From contig JAEZEI010000064.1 of assembly GCA_023417815.1 (NCBI GenBank), positions 1 through 64,000 of the forward strand: a DNA stretch of 64,000 nucleotides, written 5' to 3'. The notes beneath the pieces were generated by a model. The model saw only the letters and a program-made list of their open reading frames with translations. It made no database searches and had not been told where the DNA came from. The translations under genes and the position numbers were made by a program. The number at the start of each line of letters is the position of its first letter. Position 1 is the stretch's first letter. The stretch comes from Bacteroidota bacterium (GTDB taxonomy: Bacteria > Bacteroidota > Bacteroidia > Chitinophagales > Chitinophagaceae). This document shows, piece after piece, positions 34,208 through 43,236 of this stretch.

Positions 34208-35155
34208 ATGAAATCAATATTGAAACCTGCCTCTCTTTTTATCGCTGGAATGCTGACCTCAATTGCAATATTCCTGCTTACAGGCTTTGACAAACCATTG
34301 AAAAAGGAGGGAATTAGGAACAAAAACAGAATCGAAAACATCAAAGGCAACCACTGGGAGGTACCAAAGGTCCCGGACAGCTTTTCCTTTGCCGGAGAAA
34401 ATGTTCCGCTGGAAAGACCTGAGATATGGGAATATTTCGACAGGAATTTTACCCAGATCTATTACCAGACAGGCACCATGCTGAATGTTATGAAACTTAC
34501 AACCCGATGGTTTCCCATGATCGAAGAAAGGTTGAAGTTTCATGGAGTTCCTGATGATTTTAAATACCTGGCTATTGCAGAAAGTAATCTTCAAAATCTC
34601 ACCTCCAGGGCAGGTGCAGTAGGTTTCTGGCAATTCATGCCCGAAACTGCGAAGGGCTACAGAATGGCGGTAAATAATTCAGTGGATGAAAGGTATAATG
34701 TTCTCAAATCCACCGATGCCGCATGCAAATATCTGAAGGAAGCCTACGCGCAATTTGGCAGCTGGACCGCAGCAGCGGCTTCATACAATTGCGGCAAAGC
34801 AGGTTACAATTCAAGGGCGGTTCACCAGGGCACAAAAGACTATTATAGCCTCCAACTCCCTGAAGAGACCAACAATTATATTTTCAGGATACTTTCCTTT
34901 AAATATCTTTTCGAGAATGCAGACGCATTAGGCTATAAGATACAGCCGGGAGATAAATATAGTCCCCATAATACCAGGTCTATTGAGGTCAGTTCCAGCA
35001 TCCAAAATTTGCCTGCATTTGCTAAACAGCATGGCACAAATTATAAGGTGTTGAAGATACTTAACCCCTGGATGAGGGAAAAGAACCTGGTGGTACCTGG
35101 TGGAAGGACTTACCAGGTACTTGTACCGGAGCAAATCAATGCGGCAAGAAGGTAA
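34208..35155 (+). CDS. Lytic transglycosylase
   Basis: The 315-residue protein has an N-terminal membrane anchor or signal (LFIAGMLTSIAIFLLTG). A SLT domain lies at about 110-240: the catalytic Glu125 in AIAESNLQN, then AGAVGFWQFMPETAKGY and AAAASYNCG. These are the family 1 (MltD/Slt-type) motifs for cutting peptidoglycan between MurNAc and GlcNAc with anhydro-ring formation. The C-terminal part (about 255-312: NLPAFAKQHGTNYKVLKILN, VVPGGRTYQVLVP) resembles a LysM-like peptidoglycan-binding domain. It converges with the FUSC gene downstream. Confidence 0.9.
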   Translation: MKSILKPASLFIAGMLTSIAIFLLTGFDKPLKKEGIRNKNRIENIKGNHWEVPKVPDSFSFAGENVPLERPEIWEYFDRNFTQIYYQTGTMLNVMKLTTRWFPMIEERLKFHGVPDDFKYLAIAESNLQNLTSRAGAVGFWQFMPETAKGYRMAVNNSVDERYNVLKSTDAACKYLKEAYAQFGSWTAAAASYNCGKAGYNSRAVHQGTKDYYSLQLPEETNNYIFRILSFKYLFENADALGYKIQPGDKYSPHNTRSIEVSSSIQNLPAFAKQHGTNYKVLKILNPWMREKNLVVPGGRTYQVLVPEQINAARR

Positions 35156-35174
35156 GGAAGCTTCAGTCTCATTA

Positions 35175-37412
35175 TTAATTATTTGCAGCCTGGGCTTCCA
35201 TGCAGTTTTTCTGGAGGGCAGAAGCTATGTTATAGATATAATGGAACTGGTCGGTGATCGACTTCACTTCTACCAGTAGACGCTTGGTGCTGGTTTCAAG
35301 CAAACCATTATTTATTTCCTCCTTTCGTTTTTCCAGTAATTGTTCTGCATAGGCATTGATCGCCTTTAATGGTCCTTTATTGGGGTTGAGATTATTAGCG
35401 CTGTTACCATCAAGGCAGTTCTCGGCATTCTTGAAGAATGCTTTTATATTCTCTATTACGGGCAGCAGGTCACCGGACCTATAATTTGAAAAATTGGTGC
35501 GCAGGAAATATGAAAGACTTGCCAGGTGAGACATTAAAGTGTGGTTAAGTACCACAAAACGGTGGAGTGGCTTTATCCCCTTCTGAAACCGCTTTGGTTC
35601 AGAAAGCATCCTGTTGAAAGCATCCGCAAGATTGGCCTGGGCAACAAGACTTTCCATTTTAGCTTTACGGATACCTGACATGTCAGGATCAACCCTTTCC
35701 AGGAACTGCCGTGCAACGATAGTAAAATAAGCATTATTCTTTCTTAGCGATTCTATCATTAAGGCTTTGATATTTATATGCTCCCAAACAGGCGCAATGA
35801 AAAGGCTGGCCACAAAAGCAATTGCGGAACCGATCGCTGTATCAATCAACCTGTCTGTAATAACCTCTAAAATATTCCCCGGGAATAACAGGTTGAAAAA
35901 GATCAGCATGTATGGAGTCATAAACAACACACTGATAAAATAATTGGTCCGAACAAATGTATTCGAACCGATCATGCAGGCTATAAGAATGACCAGTTCC
36001 CACCTCTGGTCCCTTATAAAAATGAGTATCAATATACCTAAAATCAATCCTAACAGGGTTCCGATCAGCCTGTCACGATTCCTTTTTTTCGATAAGCTGT
36101 AAGCTGGCTTCAGGATCACGATTATTGTAAGCAGGATCCAGTAGCTATGCCCGATATCAAAGGCATTGCCTATAATAAAGCCCGCTACAAGCGCAATGGC
36201 CATTCGAAGAGAGTACCGAAATACATTTGAGTTCAGGTTAAGGTTGTTCAGGAACAGTGCAGGGCTGATACCGGGCTGCTTTACATAATCCAGTGATGAA
36301 AGTTCAGGCATTCTTGATCGAATGATCTTCTTATCATATGAGGAGTAATACTGAATTGATCTTAATCTTTCCAGCATCTCTTCCATATTCCGCAGGATCC
36401 TTCCGAGGCTTATGAATGCTTCAACATGCTCATTTTTCATTTCTGTTCTCCTCAGCTCCTCGAAATGATCTCTCAGAGCATTTAGTTTCTCCGGTAGTTC
36501 ATCATTCTCAACTGCTCTTTCGCCACTTTTCAAGGCAACACCTGTTTCCCGGAGTGCATCTGCATAAAGAAAAATGAATTCCCTGAAACCCTCCAGTATT
36601 CCGGTATGCCCAACCTGGTCGTGCATGATCTTATAATCCTTATAAGTTGTCATGATCGATTCAAACAGGTCCGATACATTCACATAAATATTCAACAATG
36701 CCCTGCTGTACACTGTACTTTCCTTTAAGAAGGCTCGTGTGCGAAAGATCATCTCGCTGAGCATCTGTTGTTCCTTCTCAATCTCCACCTGTTCAGAAGC
36801 CAGCTTTTTAAAGATCGCATCAATATTTTCAGGTGATGAATAGAATTGCCCACGCGTACGCAGATAACCCGACACGCCTATCACCAGGTCGCCCAATAAC
36901 TGTTGAAGAAATTTATACGGTCTCAGGCGATAAAGGATCAGGCTATATACCATGTACCATGAACCTCCAAGCATCAATAACCCTCCATTTTTAAGTGCAC
37001 TGCTGGCTGAAAGTTCAGATTGCATGCTCAAAACCATTATCACCAGTGAAGCCACGCCGATAGAGGTAAGACGGTTACCATAAATAGCAAGCATGGAAAA
37101 AAGAAAACCGGCAAAGGCAAGCATTACGCCCATCCAGAATTGGTAAGGTGAAACCAGGTTCACTACCAGGGATACGGGGCCGCACAGGAGCAGGCCCGCC
37201 ATCATGCCATTCAATCTATGCTTTACAGGACCTGGTTGATCCGTTATGCTTACACATAAGGCACCAAAACTCATTACCAATCCCTCATCAAGCCTTCCCA
37301 TCCACGATCCGGTAAAGGCAGGTAATACCACCCCTACGGTAACGCGTACCCCCTCGGCGAAGAATCTGCCATTAAAGAAATTCTGGTATTCTTTTCCAAT
37401 CCTTGCAAACAT
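35175..37412 (-). CDS. FUSC-family (YccS/YhfK-like) membrane protein
   Basis: The 745-residue protein has two blocks of about six membrane helices, at about 20-165 and 395-540, each followed by a long cytoplasmic helical region. The second block carries RNRDRLIGTLLGLILGI and RTNYFISVLFMTPYML, as in YccS/YhfK and aromatic-acid exporters such as AaeB. These proteins are thought to export small organic acids or amphipathic compounds. The start at 37412 is only 4 bases after an exact TAACTTTG -7 element on this strand, so the message may lack a leader. Confidence 0.87.
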   Translation of the reverse strand: MFARIGKEYQNFFNGRFFAEGVRVTVGVVLPAFTGSWMGRLDEGLVMSFGALCVSITDQPGPVKHRLNGMMAGLLLCGPVSLVVNLVSPYQFWMGVMLAFAGFLFSMLAIYGNRLTSIGVASLVIMVLSMQSELSASSALKNGGLLMLGGSWYMVYSLILYRLRPYKFLQQLLGDLVIGVSGYLRTRGQFYSSPENIDAIFKKLASEQVEIEKEQQMLSEMIFRTRAFLKESTVYSRALLNIYVNVSDLFESIMTTYKDYKIMHDQVGHTGILEGFREFIFLYADALRETGVALKSGERAVENDELPEKLNALRDHFEELRRTEMKNEHVEAFISLGRILRNMEEMLERLRSIQYYSSYDKKIIRSRMPELSSLDYVKQPGISPALFLNNLNLNSNVFRYSLRMAIALVAGFIIGNAFDIGHSYWILLTIIVILKPAYSLSKKRNRDRLIGTLLGLILGILILIFIRDQRWELVILIACMIGSNTFVRTNYFISVLFMTPYMLIFFNLLFPGNILEVITDRLIDTAIGSAIAFVASLFIAPVWEHINIKALMIESLRKNNAYFTIVARQFLERVDPDMSGIRKAKMESLVAQANLADAFNRMLSEPKRFQKGIKPLHRFVVLNHTLMSHLASLSYFLRTNFSNYRSGDLLPVIENIKAFFKNAENCLDGNSANNLNPNKGPLKAINAYAEQLLEKRKEEINNGLLETSTKRLLVEVKSITDQFHYIYNIASALQKNCMEAQAANN

Positions 37413-37416
37413 GAAG

Positions 37417-37424
37417 CAAAGTTA
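37417..37424 (-). promoter_or_regulatory. Bacteroidota -7 element at a possibly leaderless start
   Basis: On the minus strand TAACTTTG matches TAnnTTTG and lies 4 bases before the FUSC start codon. Transcription would begin about at the ATG. No clear -33 element was found at normal spacing. Confidence 0.45.
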
Positions 37425-37451
37425 ATGTCCATCAAAGTGACCGTTCCTCCA

Positions 37452-37480
37452 AAAACAAAAAGCCTGTTAGAACAGGCCTT
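37452..37480 (-). terminator. Terminator after the kelch gene
   Basis: On the minus strand GCCTGTT and AACAGGC form a 7-bp stem around a 2-base central CT, followed by TTTTTGTTTTT. It ends the kelch-repeat gene. Confidence 0.8.
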
Positions 37481-37502
37481 TAGTATTATTTATGGGAAGA
37501 AA

Positions 37503-39410
37503 TTAATTAACTACTAACAATTTATCTATCACCTTGCCATCAGCGGTATACCTAAAGAGATATGTACCTGAATTAATCGCAGAAAGGTTCAGCCTTATGT
37601 AGCCGATACCTGTTCCATTTGTATCCATCACTTTTCTTCCTGCAAGATCAAATAATGAAATTCTGTAGGAACCTCCTGTGCTGCCCCTGTCGATAATTAC
37701 AAAACTTGTGGCAGGATTAGGATATAGTATAAATTTCACATCGGAAAAATCGATGGCGGCAACATTACTCAATGTTACATTCCCATCTATATCATATACT
37801 GCCACCCTGTAATAGTTCATACCGGTACGTGGTTGAGCATCAGCGCCGGAATATTCTGTTCTTCCATCAAAGTTCCCGATCGTTTCACCGTAGGAAATAT
37901 TAAAAAAGTTTATCCCGTCATGGCTTTTCTGAAGAATGTAGTTGCTTGTATTCTTTTCATTCAGGGTATGCCAGCGCAACCTGACAGTATTATTTTCGAG
38001 GCGTGCATCAAGAACCAGGGCTGAAACAGGGACCGGTGCAAAAGAACCCAGTTTCCAGAGATCATTCAGCAGATCGGTATTGGTGGTTGCATCAAATCCG
38101 TTGCCTCCAAAGAGCCAGATATTCCCTGCTGCATCAGCCATGGTTACACTGCTTCGTCTTCCCCCGGGTCGGGCTGTTGGTGAAGCTACCCCCTGTGTAC
38201 CGTAAACCGAACTCCTGTCGGGAACCCCATCCCCTTTTATCCATGTCCAGCGGTGCGTTACTTCATCATATTTCCATAGATCGCTTAACAATCCCTGTGC
38301 GGCATTTCCATAACCATCTCCACCAAACATCCAAAGGGTTCCAAATGCATCCTTCCAGGTGCTGGCCTGGAATCGTGCACCCGGTGTGTTACCAGATGCA
38401 GGAGCTCCCTGCGACCCGTAAACTCCTACCTGGTTTACAATATTATCCCCCTTGCGCCATGTCCATTCCCCGGTACTAATATTATATTCCCACATGTCGT
38501 TCATCGCCCCTTCACCAGAATTATCATCCAGTCCATAGCCACCGAAAAGATATAAGCGTCCTGAATTGCTGGTCCATGTTGCCATATCCATCCTGGCACC
38601 TGGTGAATTTCCGGTGGAAGGAATGCCCTGGGATCCATAGGTTCCACCTGTATTCAAAACAAAAGTGCCGGTGATCCAGGTCCATTCGCCCGAAACAATA
38701 TTATAGTGCCATAATTCATTTGAATAGGAAGGTGTCGGATCATCATAACTAAGTCCACCAAACAACCAAAGATCACCAGCTGTATCCACCCAGGACCCTG
38801 CACCGTACCTTGACCCGGGCATATTACTCGGATCAGGAAGTCCCTGTACACCAAATTCAGTGAATTGGCCTGGGTTCTCGTTTCCTCCTACCCATGTCCA
38901 CAGATTACTAATCGGATCAAACATCCAGAGATCGTTCAGCATACCAAAACCATTGGGTGTAAAGCCTTCCCCACCAAATAGCCATAAACGTCCCAACTGG
39001 TCGGTCCATGCAGTTGCATATCGGCGTGCACCGGGGTAAACCGCGGCATCAGGACTGCCAAAAACGGATATATCTCCCGGATCATCAATAGTATTTGCAC
39101 CAGAAACCCATTGCCACTGGTTCAGGTTGACATCATATTTCCAGAGATCATTGAGATATCCTCGCGGTCCGGCAGAATAACCATTCCCGCCAAAGATCCA
39201 GAAGTTGCCACCGGCATCCTTCCAGGAAACCATCCCATCCCTGCTTCCTGGCCTGTTTGAAGAAGAAAATGTACCCTGGGTTCCGTACACTCCAACCTGG
39301 TCAAGCGCATTATTTCCCTTCAGCCATGCCCACTGAGTAGTTGGAGTGATTTGTGCTGTAAGGATTAATGAAGTAAAAAGAAATATAGGTGTAAGTAGAT
39401 ATTTTACCAT
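37503..39410 (-). CDS. Kelch-repeat secreted protein with T9SS sorting domain
   Basis: The 635-residue protein has a signal peptide (MVKYLLTPIFLFTSLILTAQ). From about 25 to 450 it has six kelch-type repeats with PG.R, ...W.D..G.LWLFGG, G....LNDLW.Y and W.W..G, which should form a beta-propeller. Residues about 455-555 form an Ig or fibronectin-like domain (LRWHTLNEKNTSNYILQKS), and 560-635 a type A T9SS sorting domain (LYPNPATSFVII, YLFRYTADGKVIDKLLVV). The WKWV..GG repeats are typical of uncharacterised Bacteroidota surface proteins. An exact TAnnTTTG element lies 25 bases upstream. Confidence 0.88.
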   Translation of the reverse strand: MVKYLLTPIFLFTSLILTAQITPTTQWAWLKGNNALDQVGVYGTQGTFSSSNRPGSRDGMVSWKDAGGNFWIFGGNGYSAGPRGYLNDLWKYDVNLNQWQWVSGANTIDDPGDISVFGSPDAAVYPGARRYATAWTDQLGRLWLFGGEGFTPNGFGMLNDLWMFDPISNLWTWVGGNENPGQFTEFGVQGLPDPSNMPGSRYGAGSWVDTAGDLWLFGGLSYDDPTPSYSNELWHYNIVSGEWTWITGTFVLNTGGTYGSQGIPSTGNSPGARMDMATWTSNSGRLYLFGGYGLDDNSGEGAMNDMWEYNISTGEWTWRKGDNIVNQVGVYGSQGAPASGNTPGARFQASTWKDAFGTLWMFGGDGYGNAAQGLLSDLWKYDEVTHRWTWIKGDGVPDRSSVYGTQGVASPTARPGGRRSSVTMADAAGNIWLFGGNGFDATTNTDLLNDLWKLGSFAPVPVSALVLDARLENNTVRLRWHTLNEKNTSNYILQKSHDGINFFNISYGETIGNFDGRTEYSGADAQPRTGMNYYRVAVYDIDGNVTLSNVAAIDFSDVKFILYPNPATSFVIIDRGSTGGSYRISLFDLAGRKVMDTNGTGIGYIRLNLSAINSGTYLFRYTADGKVIDKLLVVN

Positions 39411-39434
39411 AAGCTAATATTAAGGCCTGCTATT

Positions 39435-39442
39435 CAAATTTA
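39435..39442 (-). promoter_or_regulatory. Bacteroidota -7 element for the kelch gene
   Basis: On the minus strand TAAATTTG matches TAnnTTTG and lies 24 bases before the start codon at 39410. No -33 TTG is obvious. Confidence 0.5.
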
Positions 39443-39495
39443 GGTTCTTAATGTTAGATTCTTTTACTTTGGTTTCACGTTTGAATACATAAGCA

Positions 39496-39987
39496 ATGAA
39501 AATCAATAATTTAGTTATCATTCTTTTTGCGGCAATTGCCCTAATTTCCTGCTCGCCATCAATGTATCCAACCAATGATACCAGGCAGATCAGCCTTTCG
39601 GAAGTTAATCCTCTTAATTGGAGGTTTGTGGCAACGAATGTGATGCCTTCAAGGGGAACAGCCCGTATTTTAGATGGCAACAATGACCTGATGCTTAGGA
39701 ATGATACCTTATTTGCGCAACTCCCTTATATCGGGGTTTCACACACTTCTCCCATCCCGGGAACAGATGAAAGCGGTATCCGGTTCACCACAACCCGTTT
39801 CAAGATCAACCATCAGAGCACACAGGAAAAGATGGATATCAATATAGAAGTGAATGACCAGCGTTTTGTGCGTGCCATTCAATTGACCATCCAGGCAGAT
39901 GGCCGCGCTACGATGGAGGTATTAAGCAATTTCCGTGACCCGATCTCTTTCAATGGTAACATGACTACTTTACCCGTTCAATATTAA
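39496..39987 (+). CDS. DUF4251-like lipoprotein
   Basis: The 163-residue protein starts with a signal peptide and lipobox (LIILFAAIALISCSPS, Cys19). The mature part has the order NPLNWRFVATNVMPSRGTAR, LFAQLPYIGVSH and FTTTRFKINHQSTQEKMDIN, which fits DUF4251, a family common in Bacteroidota envelopes. The function is unknown. It ends 19 bases before the terC-like gene, so they may share a transcript, although their roles have no known link. Confidence 0.82.
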   Translation: MKINNLVIILFAAIALISCSPSMYPTNDTRQISLSEVNPLNWRFVATNVMPSRGTARILDGNNDLMLRNDTLFAQLPYIGVSHTSPIPGTDESGIRFTTTRFKINHQSTQEKMDINIEVNDQRFVRAIQLTIQADGRATMEVLSNFRDPISFNGNMTTLPVQY

Positions 39988-40006
39988 ATCTAACCTCAAA
40001 TAGAAT

Positions 40007-40801
40007 ATGGAGTTCCTCGATTTCTCCGACCCGTCGATCTGGATAAGCCTGCTTACGCTTACATTCCTGGAGATCGTTCTGGGTATTGATAATATCATCT
40101 TCATTTCAATCGTATCCGACAAACTGGAACCATCCAAACAGCGCAAAGCCAGGAATATTGGGTTAATGCTGGCAATGGTTTTCAGGGTATTGTTGCTTCT
40201 CACCATTACCTGGATCATGAAGCTTACCGAGCCTTTATTTTCCATCCCATTTATAAAGGATGAGAACGGGCCCATCGGTATAAGCTGGAAAGACCTGATC
40301 CTGGTTGCAGGAGGTATTTTCCTGGTTTTTAAAAGCACCCTGGAAATTCACACCAAGCTGCAGAAAGATGAACCCGTTCATGGAGCAAAGAAAGTGTATG
40401 CTACATTGGGTTCAGTGATCATGCAGATTGTTTTGATCGATGCTGTATTTTCATTTGATTCAATACTTACCGCCATCGGTCTTGTTGACCAGGTCATTAT
40501 CATGATCATAGCAGTAGTAATATCCATCATCATAATGATGCTTTTCGCGGGAGCAATAAGTAAGTTTATTAACAGGAATCCTACCCTTCAAATGCTGGCG
40601 CTGGCCTTTTTGATCGCAATAGGAATTATGCTTGTAGCTGAAGGTTTCCACCAGCATATCAGTAAAAGCTATATCTATACAATGATCGCATTTTCATTAC
40701 TGGTAGAGATATTGAATATGCGTATGAGGAAGAACCGCGAATCCATCAAACTTCACGGCAGTGATATTGTCGAAAAACAAGATGCCGGGAAAAATTTATA
40801 A
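40007..40801 (+). CDS. TerC family integral membrane protein
   Basis: The 264-residue protein has about seven membrane helices and the TerC acidic motifs LEIVLGIDNI (residues 21-30) and IDAVFSFDSIL. TerC proteins such as Alx, MeeF and YkoY export Mn(II) and can help metalate secreted enzymes; tellurite resistance was an early observation for the family. No yybP-ykoY manganese riboswitch could be recognised upstream. A strong bidirectional terminator follows. Confidence 0.9.
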   Translation: MEFLDFSDPSIWISLLTLTFLEIVLGIDNIIFISIVSDKLEPSKQRKARNIGLMLAMVFRVLLLLTITWIMKLTEPLFSIPFIKDENGPIGISWKDLILVAGGIFLVFKSTLEIHTKLQKDEPVHGAKKVYATLGSVIMQIVLIDAVFSFDSILTAIGLVDQVIIMIIAVVISIIIMMLFAGAISKFINRNPTLQMLALAFLIAIGIMLVAEGFHQHISKSYIYTMIAFSLLVEILNMRMRKNRESIKLHGSDIVEKQDAGKNL

Positions 40802-40811
40802 TTATTATGTC

Positions 40812-40848
40812 AAAAAAAATGTGTCAATAATTGACACATTTTTTTTTT
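40812..40848. terminator. Strong bidirectional terminator
   Basis: AAAAAAAATGTGTCAA and TTGACACATTTTTTTT form a perfect 16-bp stem around TAA, with A- and T-runs at both sides. It separates the convergent terC-like and ribosome-hibernation genes. Confidence 0.92.
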
Positions 40849-40859
40849 GATGCCCAAAA

Positions 40860-41234
40860 TTATTTCACAACATCCTCAAGATCAACCTCATCATCAGGAG
40901 TTTCAAGCAAAGCATCCTGGATCTCGGTAGCCTCGGCCTGCCTGCGCTGTACTGCCTTATCTTTCGTTTTCTGGATCATTTGCTCCAGTAAATCGATGCA
41001 TTCTGATGCTGCTGTTTCAAAATACTGCCCGTTCCGCTTTACGAAATGATCGTTCCCAGGAACCTCCAGTCTTATTTCACAATAATCAGATTCCGGTGCA
41101 CCAGCAGGACCCTTGAATAAGGTAACATTAGCTCTTATGATCTCATCACTTTTAAGATTGTTGAGTTTTTCTGTAATGAATGCATTAAGGTTTTCACTAG
41201 CTGTGAATCCCAGTGATTGAATGATTACGTCCAT
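40860..41234 (-). CDS. Ribosome hibernation factor (HPF/RaiA family)
   Basis: The 124-residue protein starts with VIIQSLGFTASENLNAFITEK and has CEIRLEVPGNDHFVKR, then the amphipathic helix YFETAASECIDLLEQMIQKT. This beta-alpha fold binds the A and P sites of the 30S subunit when growth stops. About 20 residues of acidic tail (ETPDDEVDLEDVVK) follow, and no long C-terminal dimerisation domain is present, so it is a short form. Expression in stationary phase is known for the family and is not shown by the sequence here. Confidence 0.88.
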   Translation of the reverse strand: MDVIIQSLGFTASENLNAFITEKLNNLKSDEIIRANVTLFKGPAGAPESDYCEIRLEVPGNDHFVKRNGQYFETAASECIDLLEQMIQKTKDKAVQRRQAEATEIQDALLETPDDEVDLEDVVK

Positions 41235-41346
41235 GATTCTTTGATTTAGCTTTATTGTTTCAATGGTAAAATTATGCCAATTAAAACACAGCAGGAATGA
41301 TGGAAGTCATTCACAATGAGTGATTTTGATCAGGGTGGCCATACTG

Positions 41347-41664
41347 TTAGTTCTCATGCATAGTTTCTGCGAAGAGGTACGGATTTATGGAGGATCCGGC
41401 TTCAACAGCTTCCGGTTCATAAGAGAATCTCAGATCAAGGAAGTTTGCCGCGGAATTTACCTGCCACAGGATAAGTTTCTTATCATAGGCTACCTCCGAG
41501 ATCTCCGGCAAAAGTTCGGGAATTATTCCATTCCAGCAGGCATCTTCCAGTTTTTGCTTCTGGGTGAGGTCTTTACCTGCACCGTCTTTTACAGCCCATT
41601 CGCGTGCTGCAAAAGCTGTATTGGTGAATAACAGTATTTCCTGAAATGTACCTTTGTTTTTCAT
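41347..41664 (-). CDS. Small hypothetical protein
   Basis: The 105-residue protein has no signal or membrane helix. It starts MKNKGTFQEILLFTNTAFAA and contains KLEDACWNGIIPELLPEIS and ILWQVNSAANFLDLRFSYEP. The regular helical start and the conserved-looking Trp, Cys and Pro residues make it a likely real gene, but I do not know a family. The antisense frame at 41320-41631 is of similar size and is judged the shadow because its product looks random and has many Cys and Phe residues. Confidence 0.6.
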   Translation of the reverse strand: MKNKGTFQEILLFTNTAFAAREWAVKDGAGKDLTQKQKLEDACWNGIIPELLPEISEVAYDKKLILWQVNSAANFLDLRFSYEPEAVEAGSSINPYLFAETMHEN

Positions 41665-41755
41665 GATTAAAGGTTTATTTCTTAGATACTTAATAGACCA
41701 AAAAGAAACACCAGTATTTGGTAAGATTACGTTAAGAAAGGCCGATACGGAATTG

Positions 41756-41772
41756 TTCGGGGTAACCCCGAA
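41756..41772. other. Perfect hairpin without a T-run
   Basis: TTCGGGG and CCCCGAA form a perfect 7-bp stem around TAA in the spacer between two minus-strand genes, 27 bases after the 41799 gene ends. Without a T-run on either side it is a weak terminator candidate; mRNA-end protection or a protein site are alternatives. Confidence 0.45.
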
Positions 41773-41798
41773 ATAGGCGAGCCTTGTAGTAGAAGGTA

Positions 41799-42017
41799 TC
41801 AGTAACCTGTTTGAGGCTTGCGGCGCTTGTCGATAAGTCTGCCAATATAATAGCCCGTTACAGAGGCAAGGATAAGCGTTAACGTGTTCAGAACATGAAC
41901 AAATTCACCATTCAGTTTATGTTCAATGTATTCACGTTGGGCAAATCCGATAGCAACTCCAACAGCGGCTCCAACCAGGAGGCCGATCATTCTTGGCTTT
42001 GATTTTTTGTTTCCCAT
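41799..42017 (-). CDS. Small membrane protein
   Basis: The 72-residue protein has a basic start (MGNKKSKPRMIG), a first helix with small residues (LLVGAAVGVAIGFA), a short charged loop and a second helix (LNTLTLILASVTGYYIGRLI), and ends in a basic tail. Both termini should lie in the cytoplasm by the positive-inside rule. No family is recognised. No gene is tightly linked, and the upstream spacer (42018-42167) lacks a clear promoter match. Confidence 0.65.
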   Translation of the reverse strand: MGNKKSKPRMIGLLVGAAVGVAIGFAQREYIEHKLNGEFVHVLNTLTLILASVTGYYIGRLIDKRRKPQTGY

Positions 42018-42167
42018 ATAAGAAATATACGTATTATATCACCGTAAAGCAAGTAAGCTGGTAGTTATTAATCCCCACCCTACCCACATGGGTATTTTTT
42101 TGGTTAAATGGCAGTTAATATGGACCTGAGGAACAGAAGATTAAGTTGTCTTTTTTAATTTGGTTTC

Positions 42168-43184
42168 ATGATCAGAAATGTACTATTCACCCTCTTAACT
42201 GTTTCCTTCCTGAACGCGACATCCCAGGGTATTACAGGCAGCTGGGAAGGAATAATGGACCATGAAAAACTGCAATTGAACGTGCAGTTAAAGAATGGCA
42301 GGCTATGCGGATATACCTATGATCATTTCCTGAATGACAGATCGCAATTTTGCCGTGCCTACTTTACCGGCACCTATGATCGCGAATCAAGGATCTATAC
42401 TTTCACCGGAACAAAATTCATTTCAAACAGCGGATCACATTCACTTATAAGATTAAAGGTTCGGATGGAACGCATTAAGGGCGAAATTGTACTTCGCGGA
42501 ATAGTTGCTACAAAATCGGCCTTCATGAACATGATGGCCATGGGAGGTTCCACCCCGATCATTTTGAGAAGGGTAAGCAAAACACCGAAGCCGCTTGCTG
42601 ACGGAATGCCTGTTTGTGAAACACCCGATATTCGCAAGCCAGCGCCAAAGCCAACTGTGCCCACCCCGCTGCCAAAAAAACAAGAACCGAAGAAGCCTGT
42701 GCCTCCGCCAGTGAAGAAGGAAGAACCGAAACCAATCACCAAACCAAAGACGGAGCCTGTAACGCCTAAAAAAGTGGAACAGAAGAAAGATACTCCTGCA
42801 ATTGCAAAGCCTTCCGTTCCATCACCCGGATATAAGACAAGAGCAAATAAAGAGATCAGGAGAATTGAGGTGGATGTTCCGGTAATTAAGATCAAGGTTT
42901 ATGATAATGGTGTTGTTGACGGAGATACGGTAAGTATCTACTTTAATGATAAACTAATTGTAGACAGGCAATTGCTTTCGGAAAGCCCTATAGAACTTGA
43001 ACTACAATTAAATGAATCCTGGTCTAATAATGAGCTTCTCCTTTATGCCCACAACCTTGGAAGTATCCCGCCAAATACAGCCATAATAATTGTTACGGCC
43101 GGTAAACAACGGTATGAATTATTATCCGGCCAGGATCTTAAACAAAACTCTGTGCTGTATTTCGATTATAAGCCTGGCCGCTGA
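42168..43184 (+). CDS. Secreted two-domain protein with Pro/Lys linker (paralogue of the 1-542 gene)
   Basis: The 338-residue protein starts with a signal peptide (VLFTLLTVSFLNATSQG). Residues 20-140 form a beta-rich domain starting ITGSWEGIMDHEKLQLNVQL, which resembles small lipocalin-like or DUF-type beta-barrels. Residues 145-230 are a Pro/Lys/Glu-rich linker (PKPTVPTPLPKKQEPKKP). Residues 235-335 form the same domain as in the window's first gene, with VYDNGVVDGDTVSIYFND and HNLGSIPPNTAII. The linker could span the peptidoglycan. The function is unknown. Nearby genes give no clue, and the two copies are 42 kb apart on the same strand. Confidence 0.8.
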   Translation: MIRNVLFTLLTVSFLNATSQGITGSWEGIMDHEKLQLNVQLKNGRLCGYTYDHFLNDRSQFCRAYFTGTYDRESRIYTFTGTKFISNSGSHSLIRLKVRMERIKGEIVLRGIVATKSAFMNMMAMGGSTPIILRRVSKTPKPLADGMPVCETPDIRKPAPKPTVPTPLPKKQEPKKPVPPPVKKEEPKPITKPKTEPVTPKKVEQKKDTPAIAKPSVPSPGYKTRANKEIRRIEVDVPVIKIKVYDNGVVDGDTVSIYFNDKLIVDRQLLSESPIELELQLNESWSNNELLLYAHNLGSIPPNTAIIIVTAGKQRYELLSGQDLKQNSVLYFDYKPGR

Positions 43185-43236
43185 CAAAAACACACAGATA
43201 CCAAAAGAGTATTAATTTCCCTGAAATTTCCAGCGG

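Noticed and set aside
39988..40006. Manganese (yybP-ykoY) riboswitch before the TerC gene
   Set aside because: The spacer is only 19 bases, too short, and the typical loops are not present.
41320..41631. Plus-strand frame opposite the 41347-41664 gene
   Set aside because: The product has irregular composition with many Cys and Phe residues, while the minus-strand frame looks protein-like.
42395..42895. Minus-strand frame of 166 codons, Gly/Phe/Val-rich
   Set aside because: It mirrors the Pro/Lys linker of the 42168 gene; its odd composition comes from the complementary codons.
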